Shown piece by piece: positions 21,019 through 33,544 of a DNA stretch of 64,000 nucleotides. Source of the stretch: Forficula auricularia (Eukaryota; Arthropoda; Insecta; Dermaptera; Forficulidae). Location of the stretch: contig JALMQS010000066.1 of assembly GCA_024734495.1 (NCBI GenBank), positions 5,982,280-6,046,279 of the forward strand, read 5' to 3'. Both the position numbers and the translations under genes were made by a program. Every line of letters starts with the position of its first letter. The first letter of the stretch is position 1. The notes under the pieces were generated by a model, which worked only from the letters and a program-made list of their open reading frames with translations, had not been told where the DNA came from and searched no databases.

Positions 21019-21440
21019 TATTGAATAATTTATAGTTTCTAATTATGAATCTAAGGCTTCTGAGTGCACTGGATGATGTGGCATTTATGAATTGAATTTT
21101 AGCCCAGCATCAAATATTACTACTTAATCCTTGGTTTCATTAAGTGATATTATGGGTTGATGATCAAAGCAATATTCCACAACAATAGCAAGTGCAATGA
21201 GAGAATGTCATCGATTTGTTCAGATTTAATAGATTTAATTTGGTCCAAGAATAATATAGATCGCCCATGTCACCTTGTAAGATATTTGTATCTTTGGAGC
21301 ATGTTGCCTCTTTATACACCTTCTAATAATCAACATTTGAAAATTGACGTTTTCAAAGATGTCAGCTGAGTCATTTATAAATAATATTAACAGAAGCGGT
21401 CCGAGATGGGATCCTTGGGGGACCCCGGAAGAGGCAGTAA
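21019..21440 (-). pseudogene. Decayed non-LTR reverse transcriptase, catalytic part
   Basis: The minus strand near 21360-21440 encodes SSGVPQGSHLGPLLLILFIN, the conserved GVPQGS motif that precedes the YADD box, then DSADI. Further down come stops and frameshifts, and a recognisable 'ALRSLDS' stretch at about 21045-21065. The gene is continued at 19810-20303 after an inserted element. It differs from the 10-11.8 kb element, so a second LINE lineage is present. Confidence 0.7.
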
Positions 21441-21663
21441 ATTAATAAGATTAACTAAATTTGACTTTTACAATTTAGGTAACTTTTAAATCAATCCAAC
21501 ATTTGGCCCAAAACAACAAGTAATTTTATCTTAGAAATTAATAAGGTGATGGAGACTTTATCGAAGGTCTTGCTAAAAATTCAAGAGGATCCTCAATTTT
21601 TTTCTCGAGAGTACCGTTGACCATTTAATTATTATGATTTTTTGATATTTATATAGTATAGAG

Positions 21664-22005
21664 TAGCGTTTCCCAAGGTGTGGGTCGAGACCCAGTACCG
21701 GGTCGTAGAAAAAATTTGCCGGGTCGCGAAAATAAATCATAGAGAAAAATATGTGGAAACAAAGTTTACTTCATTTACTAAAGTTTTAAATGAATATAAT
21801 TGTTAATTTTTTAATTACTGATATTTTTCTTATATAATTATTTTGCAATTTTTGTGTATGAAATAAACAAACAAATAACGTGATTTTTTTTAAAAAATAA
21901 AATTTGTTTTGCAAATAAATGTTGTTTTTTTTCATAAGTTGTGTCCCGAAAAATTTTAAAACCTCGTACCGGACCGCAGTCAAAAAAAGTTTGGGAAGTT
22001 TGCTC
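21664..22005. mobile_element. hAT-type MITE with perfect 8-bp target duplication
   Basis: GTATAGAG occurs exactly on both sides (21656-21663 and 22006-22013). Inner termini are imperfect inverted repeats (AGCGTTTCCCAAGGTGTG against AGCAAACTTCCCAAACTTT). The interior has the 'gggtcgcgaaaataaat' and 'accggaccgcagtc' phrases common in hAT MITEs. It is 342 bp long and non-coding. Confidence 0.85.
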
Positions 22006-22111
22006 GTATAGAGTCTATTTCGGTGCTTGGATTGGGGAAGGGCGAACTTACATCCGGATGCCGAAATGCGATTAGGTCGTTGCACATTATACAGAACATT
22101 TTATTCGCTAA

Positions 22112-22627
22112 TCCTATACTACTAAAGCGCATATGTGCCTGCCTCTGTATGTATCTATGAATCTATGTCCGTCCCTCAACAAAAACAGTCGTCATGGTTA
22201 CCAATTTAAATGAAATTATCTATATATCGTTCTGCTTAGAGTGTAAACCTGCTAACTCCATTTTTTATCATATATGACATATTAATACCGTTCGAAAGAA
22301 AAAGAGATGCAGCATCCTCCAAGTAAAACTGCTACTTAAAATTACAATCGTAAGTTGTAGAAAAAAAAGTGATAGATAGTTTCTTTCCATAACAACAATA
22401 TTAAATTTTGTTTGTTTTTCTATGCCCTGTAAAATTTACTTGTTGTGAGTTACAGGATTACTCTCTAAGATGAGGATATATAAAATTAAAGTTTTGTCTG
22501 TACATTGGGCTGGTGGTGTAGTTGGGGGTGCTGGGTGTGTTTCGGGAGGAGGGTTCGAAGGGTGGGGATCGAGGGGACGAGCACCCTGGTTAGCAAGAGA
22601 GCCGCCGAAGGCGGGCCTTGCAGCTAG
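22112..22627 (+). mobile_element. Non-autonomous Helitron
   Basis: It starts TCCTATACTACTAAAGCGC after an A and ends CTAG before a T, the A|TC...CTRR|T insertion rule of Helitrons. Ten bases before the CTAG (22624-22627) lies the required hairpin CCGCC-GAA-GGCGG (22602-22614). It is 516 bp, with no Rep/helicase coding. GC content jumps near the 3' end (22500-22620). A second, inverted hairpin-like phrase (CCCGCCTTCGACGTGCCTCT, 22696-22715) follows and suggests another partial copy. Confidence 0.85.
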
Positions 22628-22715
22628 TTATTATACTACCATTATTAGTTATTATACTAATACATATTATTATACTTATTAGTTATTATACTACCCGCCT
22701 TCGACGTGCCTCTTT

Positions 22716-24096
22716 CTACTCCCTAAGCTCACGCAAATATATTGAACGAATAAACAATTTTTTATATTATATTTAAGATTTACAAATATTTTCAATTTTG
22801 AATTGAAACATAAATAATAAAAATATGAAAATGTTTATGGAAAGTTAAATCAAACTTTTTAAAACAACATTTTTATAATTGATGGTGTTTGATTTTGTCA
22901 ATCCATAATATTTTTTTTTTTATTAAAAGTCATAATAATACAGTTTTGCTCACAACAAATATTAATACAAAATTGAAAGAACGTTATTATGATATGATTT
23001 GATTTCATTTGAAATGTGTTTTTGTGAATTGAAGCTGTATTTCAATGCCTATATTATATACTTTATATAGGTTAGCATTAAATAAATAAAAAAAAAATAA
23101 ATACAAAATATCGGATGATAGACAGGTATTGATACATTTAATTCAATCGAATTAAATCTCAAATTTTTTATTCCCATTTGATTCAATTAATTGGCTCTGA
23201 ATTATTCATCTTTGGAGGGATTTATTTTATTTAATGGCTATCGAAGAATGAAGTTGAATTTATTGAGTTAGCTCAATGAATTGAGCGATCAAAAGAGTTA
23301 TTGACGACCCAAGGGGCGGAAGCGGGGTAGGGATAGGGTGCTTTTAAATCATTTTTCTAACAAAAATTCATGATTCAGTATTATTTTATCTAGAGAATTG
23401 AAATAAATAGGGATTGCACTATACTTACAAAATGAAAGACGAGAATTACAGTTTAAAAAACAGATTTCTTTTAAAAAAATTTATGTGTAGTTTTGTGCAC
23501 GCTAAAAGACTTTCACTTAAGGAAACTAATCACTAATATGAAAAGTAAATTAAATTAAAAATAAATTTGTTTAGCTTTCGTAAGACGCAGATTAAATAAA
23601 AAAAAAAATGCAGTGGCGGGGATCTAAATTCAATTTTTTTTTTTTTTTTTTAGGCAAATAAATTTTAATTTTCTTATAGTGCTATGATTTTTATAAAAAA
23701 TAAACACTAGTGCCGCCCGGAGGGAAAGCTTGTTCTGCCTCCCAAGTGTATTCATTAAAATTATTGACAATAAATAACATGCAATTTCTGATAAATTCAA
23801 TGTTAGGTATAGAAAAATCATTAGAAATATTTTTTATAAAAAAACAAAACACTTAAATCACCGGAAGTAAGAGGCAGCCCAAGTTGATTGATTAGAACAC
23901 GCTATGAAATCTTGACTCGCTAATTAACTTGATTTTTAAATTTAATCTTCTTGAGCTTCTCCGTTATCGTGAAAAGAGAAAGACATATCAATGGATTTTG
24001 TGAAAATTTTTGCGCTCTCGAAACCAAAATCAGCGAACTTTTGTTAACTGGTTTTTAAGGAATTTGGTGTTGGTATTTGGTGAAACATTTTTTAAA
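22716..24096. other. AT-rich DNA, no gene seen
   Basis: Only T/A-rich low-complexity sequence, a T run at 23635-23652 and short unconvincing frames. Nothing is assigned. Confidence 0.5.
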
Positions 24097-24744
24097 ATTA
24101 TTGGATAAAAAATACTTGGTAGGTTTCACATTAAGATATAAAAATAAAACGAATTTATTTTTGGAGAGTCTTTAATCTCGATATATATATTTCGGAAAAA
24201 CCGAATGTTTTCTACATTTGATTCAATCGCGAATCTAATGTGGGGAATTTTTGTCAAATATTGAGTGAAAATANNNNNNNNNNNNNNNNNNNNNNNNNNN
24301 NNNNNNNNNNNNNNNNNNNNNNNNNNNNNNNNNNNNNNNNNNNNNNNNNNNNNNNNNNNNNNNNNNNNNNNNNNNNNNNNNNNNNNNNNNNNNNNNNNNN
24401 NNNNNNNNNNNNNNNNNNNNNNNNNNNNNNNNNNNNNNNNNNNNNNNNNNNNNNNNNNNNNNNNNNNNNNNNNNNNNNNNNNNNNNNNNNNNNNNNNNNN
24501 NNNNNNNNNNNNNNNNNNNNNNNNNNNNNNNNNNNNNNNNNNNNNNNNNNNNNNNNNNNNNNNNNNNNNNNNNNNNNNNNNNNNNNNNNNNNNNNNNNNN
24601 NNNNNNNNNNNNNNNNNNNNNNNNNNNNNNNNNNNNNNNNNNNNNNNNNNNNNNNNNNNNNNNNNNNNNNNNNTCTCCAAAAATAAATTCGTTTTATTTT
24701 TATATCTTAATGTGAAACCTACCAAGTATTTTTTATCCAATAAT
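24097..24744. repeat. Inverted repeat flanking an assembly gap
   Basis: About 70 bases on the left (24097-24167, from TTGGATAAAAAATACTTGG to TTTTTGGAGA) are the reverse complement of 24673-24744 on the right. Between them lie a left-only segment of about 105 bp and a run of N. Palindromes commonly break assemblies, and the gap is inside one. Frames running through the N run are meaningless. Confidence 0.85.
24274..24673. other. Assembly gap (N run)
   Basis: About 400 undetermined bases. The round size suggests an estimated or fixed gap length. Confidence 0.98.
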
Positions 24745-24762
24745 TTTGTTAACTGTATTTTC

Positions 24763-24800
24763 CATTGATAAAGGGAGAATTTCTCCCAAAACGTTTAGAT
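24763..24800 (+). ncRNA. Degenerate hammerhead-like motif
   Basis: ATTGATAAAGGGAGAATTTC followed by TCCCAAAACGTTT has the layout of the other motifs (core, GGGAGA/TCTCCC stem, AAAACGTT), but CTGANGA has become TTGATAA and GAAAC has become AAAAC. It follows directly on the gap-spanning palindrome. It is probably an inactive relative. Confidence 0.35.
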
Positions 24801-25839
24801 TTTTAATAAACCCTTTGAAATTCTTTTTATAAAAGAATTGTATTTATTTCATGAAAATTTAAATTTAAAAATTATAATATTATCGATTTTTTTTCTTTTA
24901 TGTGGTCTCGACTTAATACTATTTGGCAAGTTACTCTAGTTTCTCAGTTTTTCATAGTAATAGGTATAGCTAAATATCTAGTCTTAAGGAAATTTATTAT
25001 TAATTTCAGGGTGTTTTTTTTTGATTTGAATAAGTAAAGATTAAAGTTTCTACATTGGAAGAAATTGTATGATATATTGAACTTGAATATAATTTTTCTA
25101 TTTTATCTTTAACTCTTATACACCCCTATACGAGTATTATAAATATAAATAAAATCCGCAATATAATTCTATCCATTCTCACAAAAATACTTTTCTTTCA
25201 TTTTTACTTTATGTAAGTGTCTTGGCGTTTCATCATAACCAATTCTCAATCTAATAAATAGAGCTATTATTTTTCTCTATTATAATTTTACATTGTCAAA
25301 TCAAGGTTGGGCTGTAATATTGGGCATTAAATTAAACAACCTAGATCCTTTTACCTTATTAAAATTTGTCCATTCTTGTGTGGTTCTTTATTATGTCATG
25401 TTTCATCATATTTACGAAATCATTCTTCGGTATCTCAAAATAAGTTTCCTCTATAATTTTGATAGTAAATGTGTCAAATGATGAACATAATATAGTTATA
25501 TCACATTCATTTGTTTCCACATTAAAAATATTTAAAATGTATTTTGGTTTTAAAAAATATAACCATAATCATATGCTGCCTTAGACAAGTTTTCCCCCAT
25601 AAAAATCTACAAAATAAATTTTCAAATCAACAAAAGAATGATTAATAATTGTTTTTCCTTTCCCAGCGACCAAATCACCTACCCTAATCTTAATTTTTTG
25701 TTTATTTGAAAATTCTCTGTGAAAATTAACTGTGGGAGAAAATTGTTTAAACTGACCTTCTAACTACACTAATTATTTAGGTTATATCTATTTTATCTTA
25801 GAAAAGACAATTTTAATTTAATATTTTTAATTAAACTAT
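24801..25839. other. AT-rich DNA, no gene seen
   Basis: Only short frames of A/T-rich composition. No repeat pairing was found. Confidence 0.45.
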
Positions 25840-26112
25840 GGCGACTGTGGGTTAGTGGTTAGAGTCTCGGGCCACTGGCCTGAAATACGCTGGTTCGAGA
25901 CCGAGTCTCGGCAGATATTTGTAGTAGCCTCCTCTTGGAAAGCAATGGCAACCTACCAAGAGTAAAATTGCCTAGTAACCTCTCCAAACTAGCCTTTCGG
26001 AACTGGCGTTAAAAAGTAGGTCCCGTAAAAACAGCTAAACACACTCAGCACAGGCATATGTGGAGAGGAGCCAAAAAGTCAGGGAGACCTGATATGGCAC
26101 TTAAAGAAGAAG
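25840..26112 (+). repeat. tRNA-derived SINE with 11-bp target duplication
   Basis: The insertion is bounded by AATTAAACTAT on both sides (25829-25839 and 26113-26123), which fixes its ends. The head has an A-box (GGTTAGTGGTTAGAG, 25850-25864) and a B-box (GGTTCGAGACC, 25892-25902). The body contains 'ctcttggaaagcaatggcaa', and the 3' end is 'cacttaaagaagaagaa'. It is 273 bp. A sister copy of about 285 bp is at 58367-58651. These depend on a LINE for mobility. The clean duplication means a fairly recent insertion. Confidence 0.9.
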
Positions 26113-26123
26113 AATTAAACTAT

Positions 26124-28162
26124 CGAATGAATTAAATTTTGATGCTTACCTCGCTTTATTTTAGCGAAGCAGTATATTGTTCAAAAATGTACTTATATTT
26201 AACAATAAATAATACTGATGGCCATTTAGAAGTTCATTAAATCTATAAAAACGATTTGTAGCTAACTTATTAAAAAAAAAGTTATATGAACTGCATTTTT
26301 TAAAAGTGACCAGATTTTAATTGACCATTCTGAATGCTTTAAAAGATTGATTTTTTTTTAATGCAATCGTACTTATCAAGAAGATGTAGGTTCTGTAGGT
26401 CTCAAATGATTACCGAAGAGAAAAGAAGAGAAAATAATAATCAAAAGAAAAGGTAGAGACATACGTGTTAAAGGAGCCTTAAAGGATTTCAGATTGTAAT
26501 ATTCAGGAAAGATGGAGTCAGTAATCTCGTTTCAATCCCCAGAAGTAATAGAGATACTTATTGGCGGATCTATATGATACCCGTGATATTGAACTGAAAT
26601 GAAGAATATATATATATATAAAAAATTTCGAAATATGGTAAAAAGTAGAGAATAATTTATTTTTCTTAATACCCGGAAAAATACCATACTTACCTAACAA
26701 AAAGTAAAATCATGGTAGATTTTTACTTGAAAATTAGTCAAAATATTGCTAAATCGATAAAATTTGAGGAAAACTTAGCAAGTCTTAAATTTTATGCGGT
26801 ACTTAAGGATTTCGCTCGCTCTGATACTTTCAAAATGACACTTCATTTTTCGAAAGACATGTAAGCGATAGATTAGTCTTATATTATAATGATATGCGCT
26901 TCGTACAAGAGAATATCAAATAAGGGCTGCGCTAGTAATGTAATGCCGATAGGGTTCTATTTTTTCAGCAGGCCCTGATTAAATTGTTCAAATCGAGATT
27001 CACATTTAAGGAAAATCAGCACTCAGATAGTGAATATTTTAACATTGAAAGTGTACAAATATGACGTCACTGTGTAACAATTTTTCATTAATTGCCAATT
27101 TAAAAAGAACCACAATTTTATTTTTATTTAGGTGAGTATGGATTTTTCCGGGTACCTACTAAAAAAAATTTAAATAAACGCCCACACTTTTATTTTTAGT
27201 CATATGAGTAATATAAATAAAAATCATTTGAGAACTGAAGAGAACTTTATTTTCTACTTTTTACTACACTGTGAAATAAAATCGTGTTTTTTTAAAAAAT
27301 GTTTAATATAATTTTATTTAATATATTTCTTTGAAATTTTAATTTAACTTTAGAAGAGAATCTTAAATCAAAGAATATTAAATACATTTACAATATACTC
27401 TTATACTTATATAATATCCTATAAGCCGTGAGATTTTCTTACAATACTACTATTGGGTATATTTTTAACGTTTAAATTATATATTTCTCTATAAATTCAT
27501 GGAATTGATGAAATATTATAAGGTCATCACAAACACATATGTGCGCGAAATTAAATTAAAGTGGACTTTAATTTGATAACCAGATTCTGACATTTAAACC
27601 AAGTTAAATAAAAGCATGTAAAAATGTATTAAAGAACGGAACCACCGAGCCTTGTATTCAACAATTCCAGGATCACTAAACGAGTGTACAAAAAATGCAA
27701 ATAATTCCAACCCACCCTAATAACTCACAAAGACCCGCTCTCCAGAGATAATCTCTACAAATTGTAATCTATTTATTCTATTTAGATGGGAGAGAAATCA
27801 AATATTTCCTCTTATAGAGAGGGAAAGATTGAGGTAGGAGATCAAGCAATTATTGATAGAGTTGTCAAAGGCGATGATCAATCATGATAAACGGCTGACC
27901 GCCAACTGAAATGATAATTAAATTAATCTTGATTATTCATTTGGAAATTTATTTAAAATTGAGTAGTTAGAATTTATGTATTGATATCCACCGGAGGCTG
28001 TAATTGAATATTAATGGGTCACCATGTCGAGAAAGAGCGTTGATCCGTTAAGTAGAAGAGGAAGGATTTGTTGCAGATAGTAAGTTAAATCCGGTTTGTG
28101 TTGGGAAGTGTTTCGGATGGGGGTGTTTATTTCGGATACCCTCCAACTTACATCATATAGAG
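26124..28162. other. Non-coding DNA with a possible regulatory patch
   Basis: Mostly AT-rich with a short TA run near 26607. The stretch 27840-27960 (GTTGTCAAAGGCGATGATCA, then ATGATAAACGGCTGACC and several ATTA/TAAT words) is non-repetitive and resembles a conserved non-coding element. No gene is supported. Confidence 0.35.
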
Positions 28163-28682
28163 CAGAGATTCCCAAACTTTTTGTCTCGTAGACCCATTGC
28201 ATGTTTTTCTTTTATTTTGGGTAGACCCACAGCTTAAGAAAATAAAGTTTTACTTTTAAAGAAATTTTAATTTATTCTAATGTTATAATATATACAGAGC
28301 TCTAATATAATATTTATTTTTATATCCCTCCTAAAAATTAAATTTATGAACCACTCCAAAAATACTGAAGTGATACAAAGGGCCCCCCTTACCTCTCATT
28401 TTCAGATTTTTTTAAGAAAATAAAGTTTTATTTTTAAAGAAATTTTAATTTATTCTAATGTTATAATATATACAGAGCTCAAATATAATATTTATTTTCA
28501 TATCTCTCCTAAAAATTAAATTTATGAACCACTAAAAATCCTCAAGTGATACAAAGGTCACGACCTGCTTAAATGAGATTCACTATCTCTCATAGACCCC
28601 CCATTTTTTTTCCTTGTCATGAACCCCTTGCATGTCATCGTGGACCAATGGGGGTACATGTGGGCCACTTTGGGAACCACTG
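28163..28682. mobile_element. hAT-type MITE with an internal duplication
   Basis: Left end CAGAGATTCCCAAACTTTTT, right end with complement CAGTGGTTCCCAAAGTGG. Flanking 8-mers are ATATAGAG and ATCTAGAC (six of eight match). Inside, about 130 bp is present twice in direct orientation (about 28236-28362 and 28417-28536), sharing 'ttataatatatacagagctc'. It is non-coding. Confidence 0.8.
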
Positions 28683-28879
28683 ATCTAGACTAGAGCAAGT
28701 GTGCTATCTGGGATCTTTAAACATGTAGGTATAAAACTGAATGGCAAAGCTAAATCAGCCGACAAAGTGTTTAGAAAAAAATTGATCAAGGGGATTGTAT
28801 ATATAAAATGTTTGGATTAATTTGAGATAGTAAAAGTAATTTTAATGTATTTATTTCTATATACTTGTAGAGTCTGAAA

Positions 28880-29396
28880 AATCTTTTTTGTTGCTCTAAA
28901 GTTCCTCAACTTTCTTATAATACAACGATTACGTTACATTAGTAACAAAATGAAAACATCATTTAAATTGTTTTATTATTATTTTGTTATTAATGACGTT
29001 TGAAATAAAATTGCTTTTCAAATTATCTATGAGTATAAGTATTATACATTGAATATGAAAAAAAACCTGTCTGATCCTAAAGGGGCATATGGGTATCCCA
29101 ATTACATTTCCAAAAAAATTTAATAATAAAATTACTCATTAAAATAAAAATGTTAGGTATTGTAATTTAAAATGAACGTTTTTTGTGCTCAATTTCCCCA
29201 AAATCTAGCAAAATTTTGAAATACGATTACACCATCATTCGGCGGCGGTATGTTATATTTGGAAGCTATTAAAGTAGCATGATGTTGATATTTTGATGAA
29301 AAATTAAATATCTCACATTTTAGTGCTAGGACGTTCCTCAAAAATAAATATATGTGCTCTAGGATTCCTAGCTCTACAAAAGGTTGAGAAACACTG
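28880..29396 (-). mobile_element. hAT-type element, truncated minus-strand copy
   Basis: It ends GGTTGAGAAACACTG at 29396, and its sequence back to about 28880 is the reverse complement of much of 56319-57057, including 'ggggcatatgggtatccca' and 'aggttgagaaacactg'. The other terminus is missing, so it is a truncated relative. Confidence 0.75.
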
Positions 29397-29852
29397 TTTT
29401 AATATAACATTTATTATTATTGTTCCTTTTCCTCTGAAAAATTGATATATTCAATACTTATTGAATAACTTATTGAATAACAAAAATAAAAATAATTCTT
29501 ATTTTAAGAGAAGAAAAATTCAAGAAGTTACTTTTAGACTCAGGCAGGATGGAGTGGCTTATTATTCTATTGTACTACTTCATAAAATTAATGTTATTAT
29601 TTTTATTGTTGTCTTAATAGAAAGCGGAAGATATTTGTATAGTACATCGTGATGTATCGATGATATATGAAAAGAAAGAGACAAATAGAATTTGAAATAT
29701 TGTTCTATGGAAGAATTTCAAAAATTAAATGCATGAATAGAATTATAAATGAAGAAGTTCTGTATAGTATTTGTGAAAAGATAAAATTGCGAAAGACTGA
29801 GATAGAAGAGCTCAGATGATTGCTTAAGAGACGAAGAAAGCTTAGGGATTTT

Positions 29853-29878
29853 TTTTTTTGGCGGGGGGGGGGGGGGGT
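29853..29878. repeat. T run then G run
   Basis: A run of T followed by 'ggc' and a long G run at 29853-29878. A low-complexity tract of uncertain true length. Confidence 0.8.
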
Positions 29879-30362
29879 TCTATAAAGAAAAAGAAGAAGG
29901 AGAAGACATTACAATATTTTTCCCAAATAATTAAGTATGTGGAACTTTTAGAGATGTGAAAGAATTAGCATGGGATAGAGTCGAGAGGCGGATAGTTTCG
30001 TCAAACCAGAATTAGTATTATCTCTATGATTACTATTATTATTCTATTATACGAAGATGATTTGGGTCCATCATTTTATAAATCTTAAATAAGAGTTCTT
30101 AGGGACTAGGACTTAAAAAAAAAAACAATTAATTTTAAAGGGATGTTAAGTCACTTTATTAACACTTTCTCAAGCTCTTAAATTTAATGTCTTACCTTAT
30201 AATTAATAAATTCATTTTTTGTTCCATATTATTACAGATAGATGCATAGGGTGATACTAAGTAATTCAGTGATCTGGAGTTACCTTTGAGAAATTTAAGA
30301 TATTGAGAAAGATTCTAAAAAGATCAAAATTTCAAAGATTTTAGTAGAAATAATTTTATATT

Positions 30363-30470
30363 GCTTATCAGAGGGGTTCATCCCCTCAGGAGTTGAACCC
30401 GAGAATCAACATGTTTTCCGGGCAGTTGATCTAACCCTTGAGATAAAATTCCCTCCGAATCACAATGTAA
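30363..30470 (-). repeat. tRNA-like SINE head, minus strand
   Basis: On the minus strand, 'gggttagatcaactgcc' (A-box) is followed about 30 bases later by 'cgggttcaactcctgag' (B-box). The ends 'ctca' and 'tgag' could pair as in a tRNA-like fold. It is the best-preserved of the four short heads of this type. Confidence 0.5.
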
Positions 30471-30574
30471 ATATAAGAAAAGCCAAAATTTTTATTAAAT
30501 AAAGTTTTACCTAGAACCTACACCATGATACATAACGATTATTATAATTGCTTAAAAATATCAAGCATTATTTT

Positions 30575-30850
30575 TTCAGTATGTTTGTTTGTGTCTCTGT
30601 CTATATTCCGATACCCATTACAGCTTAAGAACAAAAAGTTAAAAAAAGTTCTTTCTGGTGCCAAAATGTTTTTATTTCCTAAACGAAGAATTGATTGATT
30701 TGGGTTTTCTAGCTTCAGAACTTGCTGTTAAAACACGAAAATCAAAAGTTTAATAACTTATGATTTGAAATTTGATACAAAAGTTTGTAGTTTATATGTA
30801 CAACACTTCTGTGCCAAGTTTCAACTTTCTAGATCCAACTTTTCGCTAAT
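30575..30850 (+). repeat. Dispersed unclassified repeat, family Q copy
   Basis: Phrases such as 'ctctgtctatattccgata', 'cttaagaacaaaaag' and 'ggtgccaaaatgtttttat' recur in diverged form at 32220-32330, 48545-48690 and 61585-61720. There are no termini, no coding and no recognised class. Confidence 0.45.
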
Positions 30851-30879
30851 GAAACCATTTTTATTATTATTTATTTTAA

Positions 30880-31610
30880 ATTTGGTTGGTTTAGGATCCT
30901 ACAGTCCATTTATGGGTGGGTTTATGGTATATTAATTTTAGCAAAAATTACGCAACCGAGTTGCCCACATTTGGGGAAATCGCACGGGTCAACCCGTCCT
31001 TAGTGCAATGTACAGGTCTTGCCATGAGAGAACCACCTTCATGATCATGGTAACCCCTGCGCCAGGTGTGTTGGTATTGTTGGTGAATTTTTGCCTGTTA
31101 AATTTCTCTTTTGCCGGGAGCGAGACTTAAAATGTATCCTTCTGCTCCAACATATTAATCAAGACAACGATAACAAAGCAGTAGCTCTAGGTGGTCGTGG
31201 CTACCTGATTCCCTTAATAATTGTTAAATCACCAACATTTTCGTTAAGCATACCGAATTTTGAACACGTTTCCACTTTTTCTTCCGACTTTTTAAATTGA
31301 CTAACATAGTTTAATTTTAATTAATTTTCAAATTTCACTAAAAGATGGGTTTACACAAGAAGAAAATAATAATTCCTAATTTCCTTTATCGATTCTATAA
31401 CTGTATCATTTGAACTAAACTGAAGAAGGATGCGTTTTGTTTAACCAGACTTAATTAAGTTAATCTATTTACGCTGCCTAGACGTGGTCTGTGGAAGGCG
31501 CCTGCATGGCGGAGTGGGTGCAGGACAAAAAAAAGGTCCTCATGCACCTCCAAGGGACAATTTTCTTACTCTCCAGCAGAGCCTGCTTAGGTGCTTAAGA
31601 TTTCTTTCTA
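30880..31610. other. Higher-GC non-coding patches of unknown origin
   Basis: 30950-31110 ('caaccgagttgcccacattt', 'ggtaacccctgcgccagg') and 31470-31600 ('ggcgcctgcatggcggagtg', then 'aaggtcctcatgcacctcc') stand out from the AT-rich surroundings. Both look like pieces of unidentified mobile elements. A tRNA-like reading of the second failed for lack of a B-box. Confidence 0.3.
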
Positions 31611-32377
31611 GTAAAATTATAGGATATAGAAATAATCAATAAAATTAACAATTCATTTTATCTAATCTCAAAAAAACGTCATTTTCTCTCATATTTATGC
31701 AGGTTCTATGTGGAATAAAATAAAAATTAACAGATTAAGATGTTAGGTGTGTTTTACACAATAAGATTACAGAAAAAAAGAAAACATTTTCAAGACTCTT
31801 TACTCTCTCGTGAATTCTCACTTGATTTGTCAGCGAATAATTTAAACTAGATCGAATTGAACTAATCAAAAAAGTACAACTTTTAATACATACTTTTTTT
31901 TATCAAATTTCATCTCATTAGCTACAGGAATTAGTTCAAAAGCTCCCAATTTACAATTCCATTTTTTTTTGTTGTCGATATTTTTGCATATTTATCTGGA
32001 AGTGGTGACGCTAGAAAGTTCAAAACTTTTCAAAAGTTTTTTATCAAGAGGACCTTTCTACGATCTTCCGATTTTTTAAAATCTAACCTGAGTACCAAAA
32101 TCCAGATAGACGCGGTCGTTCAGGCAAAGAGGTAAAATAAATCATTTTTGAAAATGATCACCTCTCCTCTTACTTTTTTTTTTGTGTTTAGAAAAGTTTG
32201 AAATTTTTTTTCGGCTAAGATTTTTTCTGTCTGCCTGTATTATTGGATTCGTACAATAACTTAAGCACCGAAGAATGTAGAAAGATGGTTCTAGGTACAA
32301 ATTTTTTTTTTCAAAACTCGTGAGATGGTGAGAACTGACTTTCTAGCTTCAAAACTTACGTTTGAAAAATGCAAGAA

Positions 32378-32380
<3 letters not shown>

Positions 32381-32415
<35 letters not shown>
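32381..32415. repeat. (TA)n microsatellite, copy 1
   Basis: An uninterrupted TA tract followed by ATTTATATGGAGATCTATCG. The same tract and flank recur at 35395-35430. Confidence 0.9.
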
Positions 32416-32420
<5 letters not shown>

Positions 32421-32817
32421 ATGGAGATCTATCGAAAGTTGTAGCTAATGAGCTGAAATTTGGCACACAAGATTATTTATAACACGCTTTATACCGAGTT
32501 TCAATCTCTTTTTTTTTTATAATATGATATTGATACAAGAAGAAGTTGCACCCAATAGCAAGTACAACCTCTGTAGTCCGCTAACGCCAATTTAACCGCC
32601 TAGAAACCAGCCTGAAATGAAGGTATACGAAACTGAAGAACCGAACCTAACTGAATACCTATATCTTTAAGCGAACCGGTAACGACTTTTACATTATTCT
32701 ACTACTCTTCTTTACTTATTCTAATTTTCGCTTCTAGATCGTGCCTCGATTAAAGATGTTGTTTTTTCAGTTGGCGGAGACAACTGAGCTTCAGTTTTAC
32801 TCATGACTGCTATTTGT
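32404..32817 (+). repeat. Duplicated block, copy 1 (with LINE 3'-UTR-like part)
   Basis: About 410 bp from ATTTATATGGAGATCTATCG to CATGACTGCTATTTG match 35419-35823 with few differences. The part from 32518 (ATAATATGATATTGATACAA, then GAAGTTGCACCC) resembles the 3' trailer of the minus-strand LINE at 9960-10010 and 52075-52100, so the block includes an antisense LINE 3' end. Confidence 0.75.
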
Positions 32818-33544
32818 TTTTACTTTATCCAATGCAAAGCATGGGTAAAGTATTGTAATCGCTCTCGGGGCAAGCGTGGCTTCAAAGGGTCCTCAGGTAA
32901 AGACTACGGAACCCATGCATTCCAATTAAAGTCACAAATTGTAGTATCTAATTAAGAATTCTTAGCACGTGACGGTTTTGCCAAAATTGCTAAGGGCTGT
33001 CGAGAGGCTAAAAAGTGCGATTTTTTCATTTAGTGCGTGCGGATGTATGTATGTATGTATGGATGGATGTATGTTATCGCTTTTTTGGCCCACGATTTTT
33101 TCCACACCGTTACACCGATTGAAATGAAATTGAAAAACCTACCATTAGTTTAACAAATGAAGCGCTGGATTAGTTTTTGGTACATCGGCCCACAAACATT
33201 AGTACTTTATTTCAGTACTTTTTTAGTTTTTTCTAAATATCTTTTGAAATGACTTAACCAATTTTGATGAAATTTGGGCATCCTAATTAAGTACCTTGGG
33301 GACCACAAAAAAGGTGTTAAATAAAGTTTTTAGTAAAATTATATTTTAAAGTACTTTACTCTAGAGTAAGATGGTACTTTTTTTAATTTTTTAAATTCTT
33401 TAAAATTTATTCATTTGAAAGTTTTAATATAGCTCATTTAGCCTTGCTTAAGTAAGAATGGATAGGCTTCTCTCTTGTGAAATGCCAAAAATTTGGGAGG
33501 AATTTTTATGAGTAACTATAGCAACTGCGTTGTTTTCTTATCCG

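Noticed and set aside
24126..24768. Long frames across the N run
   Set aside because: Most codons are undetermined; the flanks are arms of a palindrome, not coding DNA.
31490..31570. SINE or tRNA head near 'gcatggcggagtgggtgcag'
   Set aside because: No B-box follows at the expected distance.
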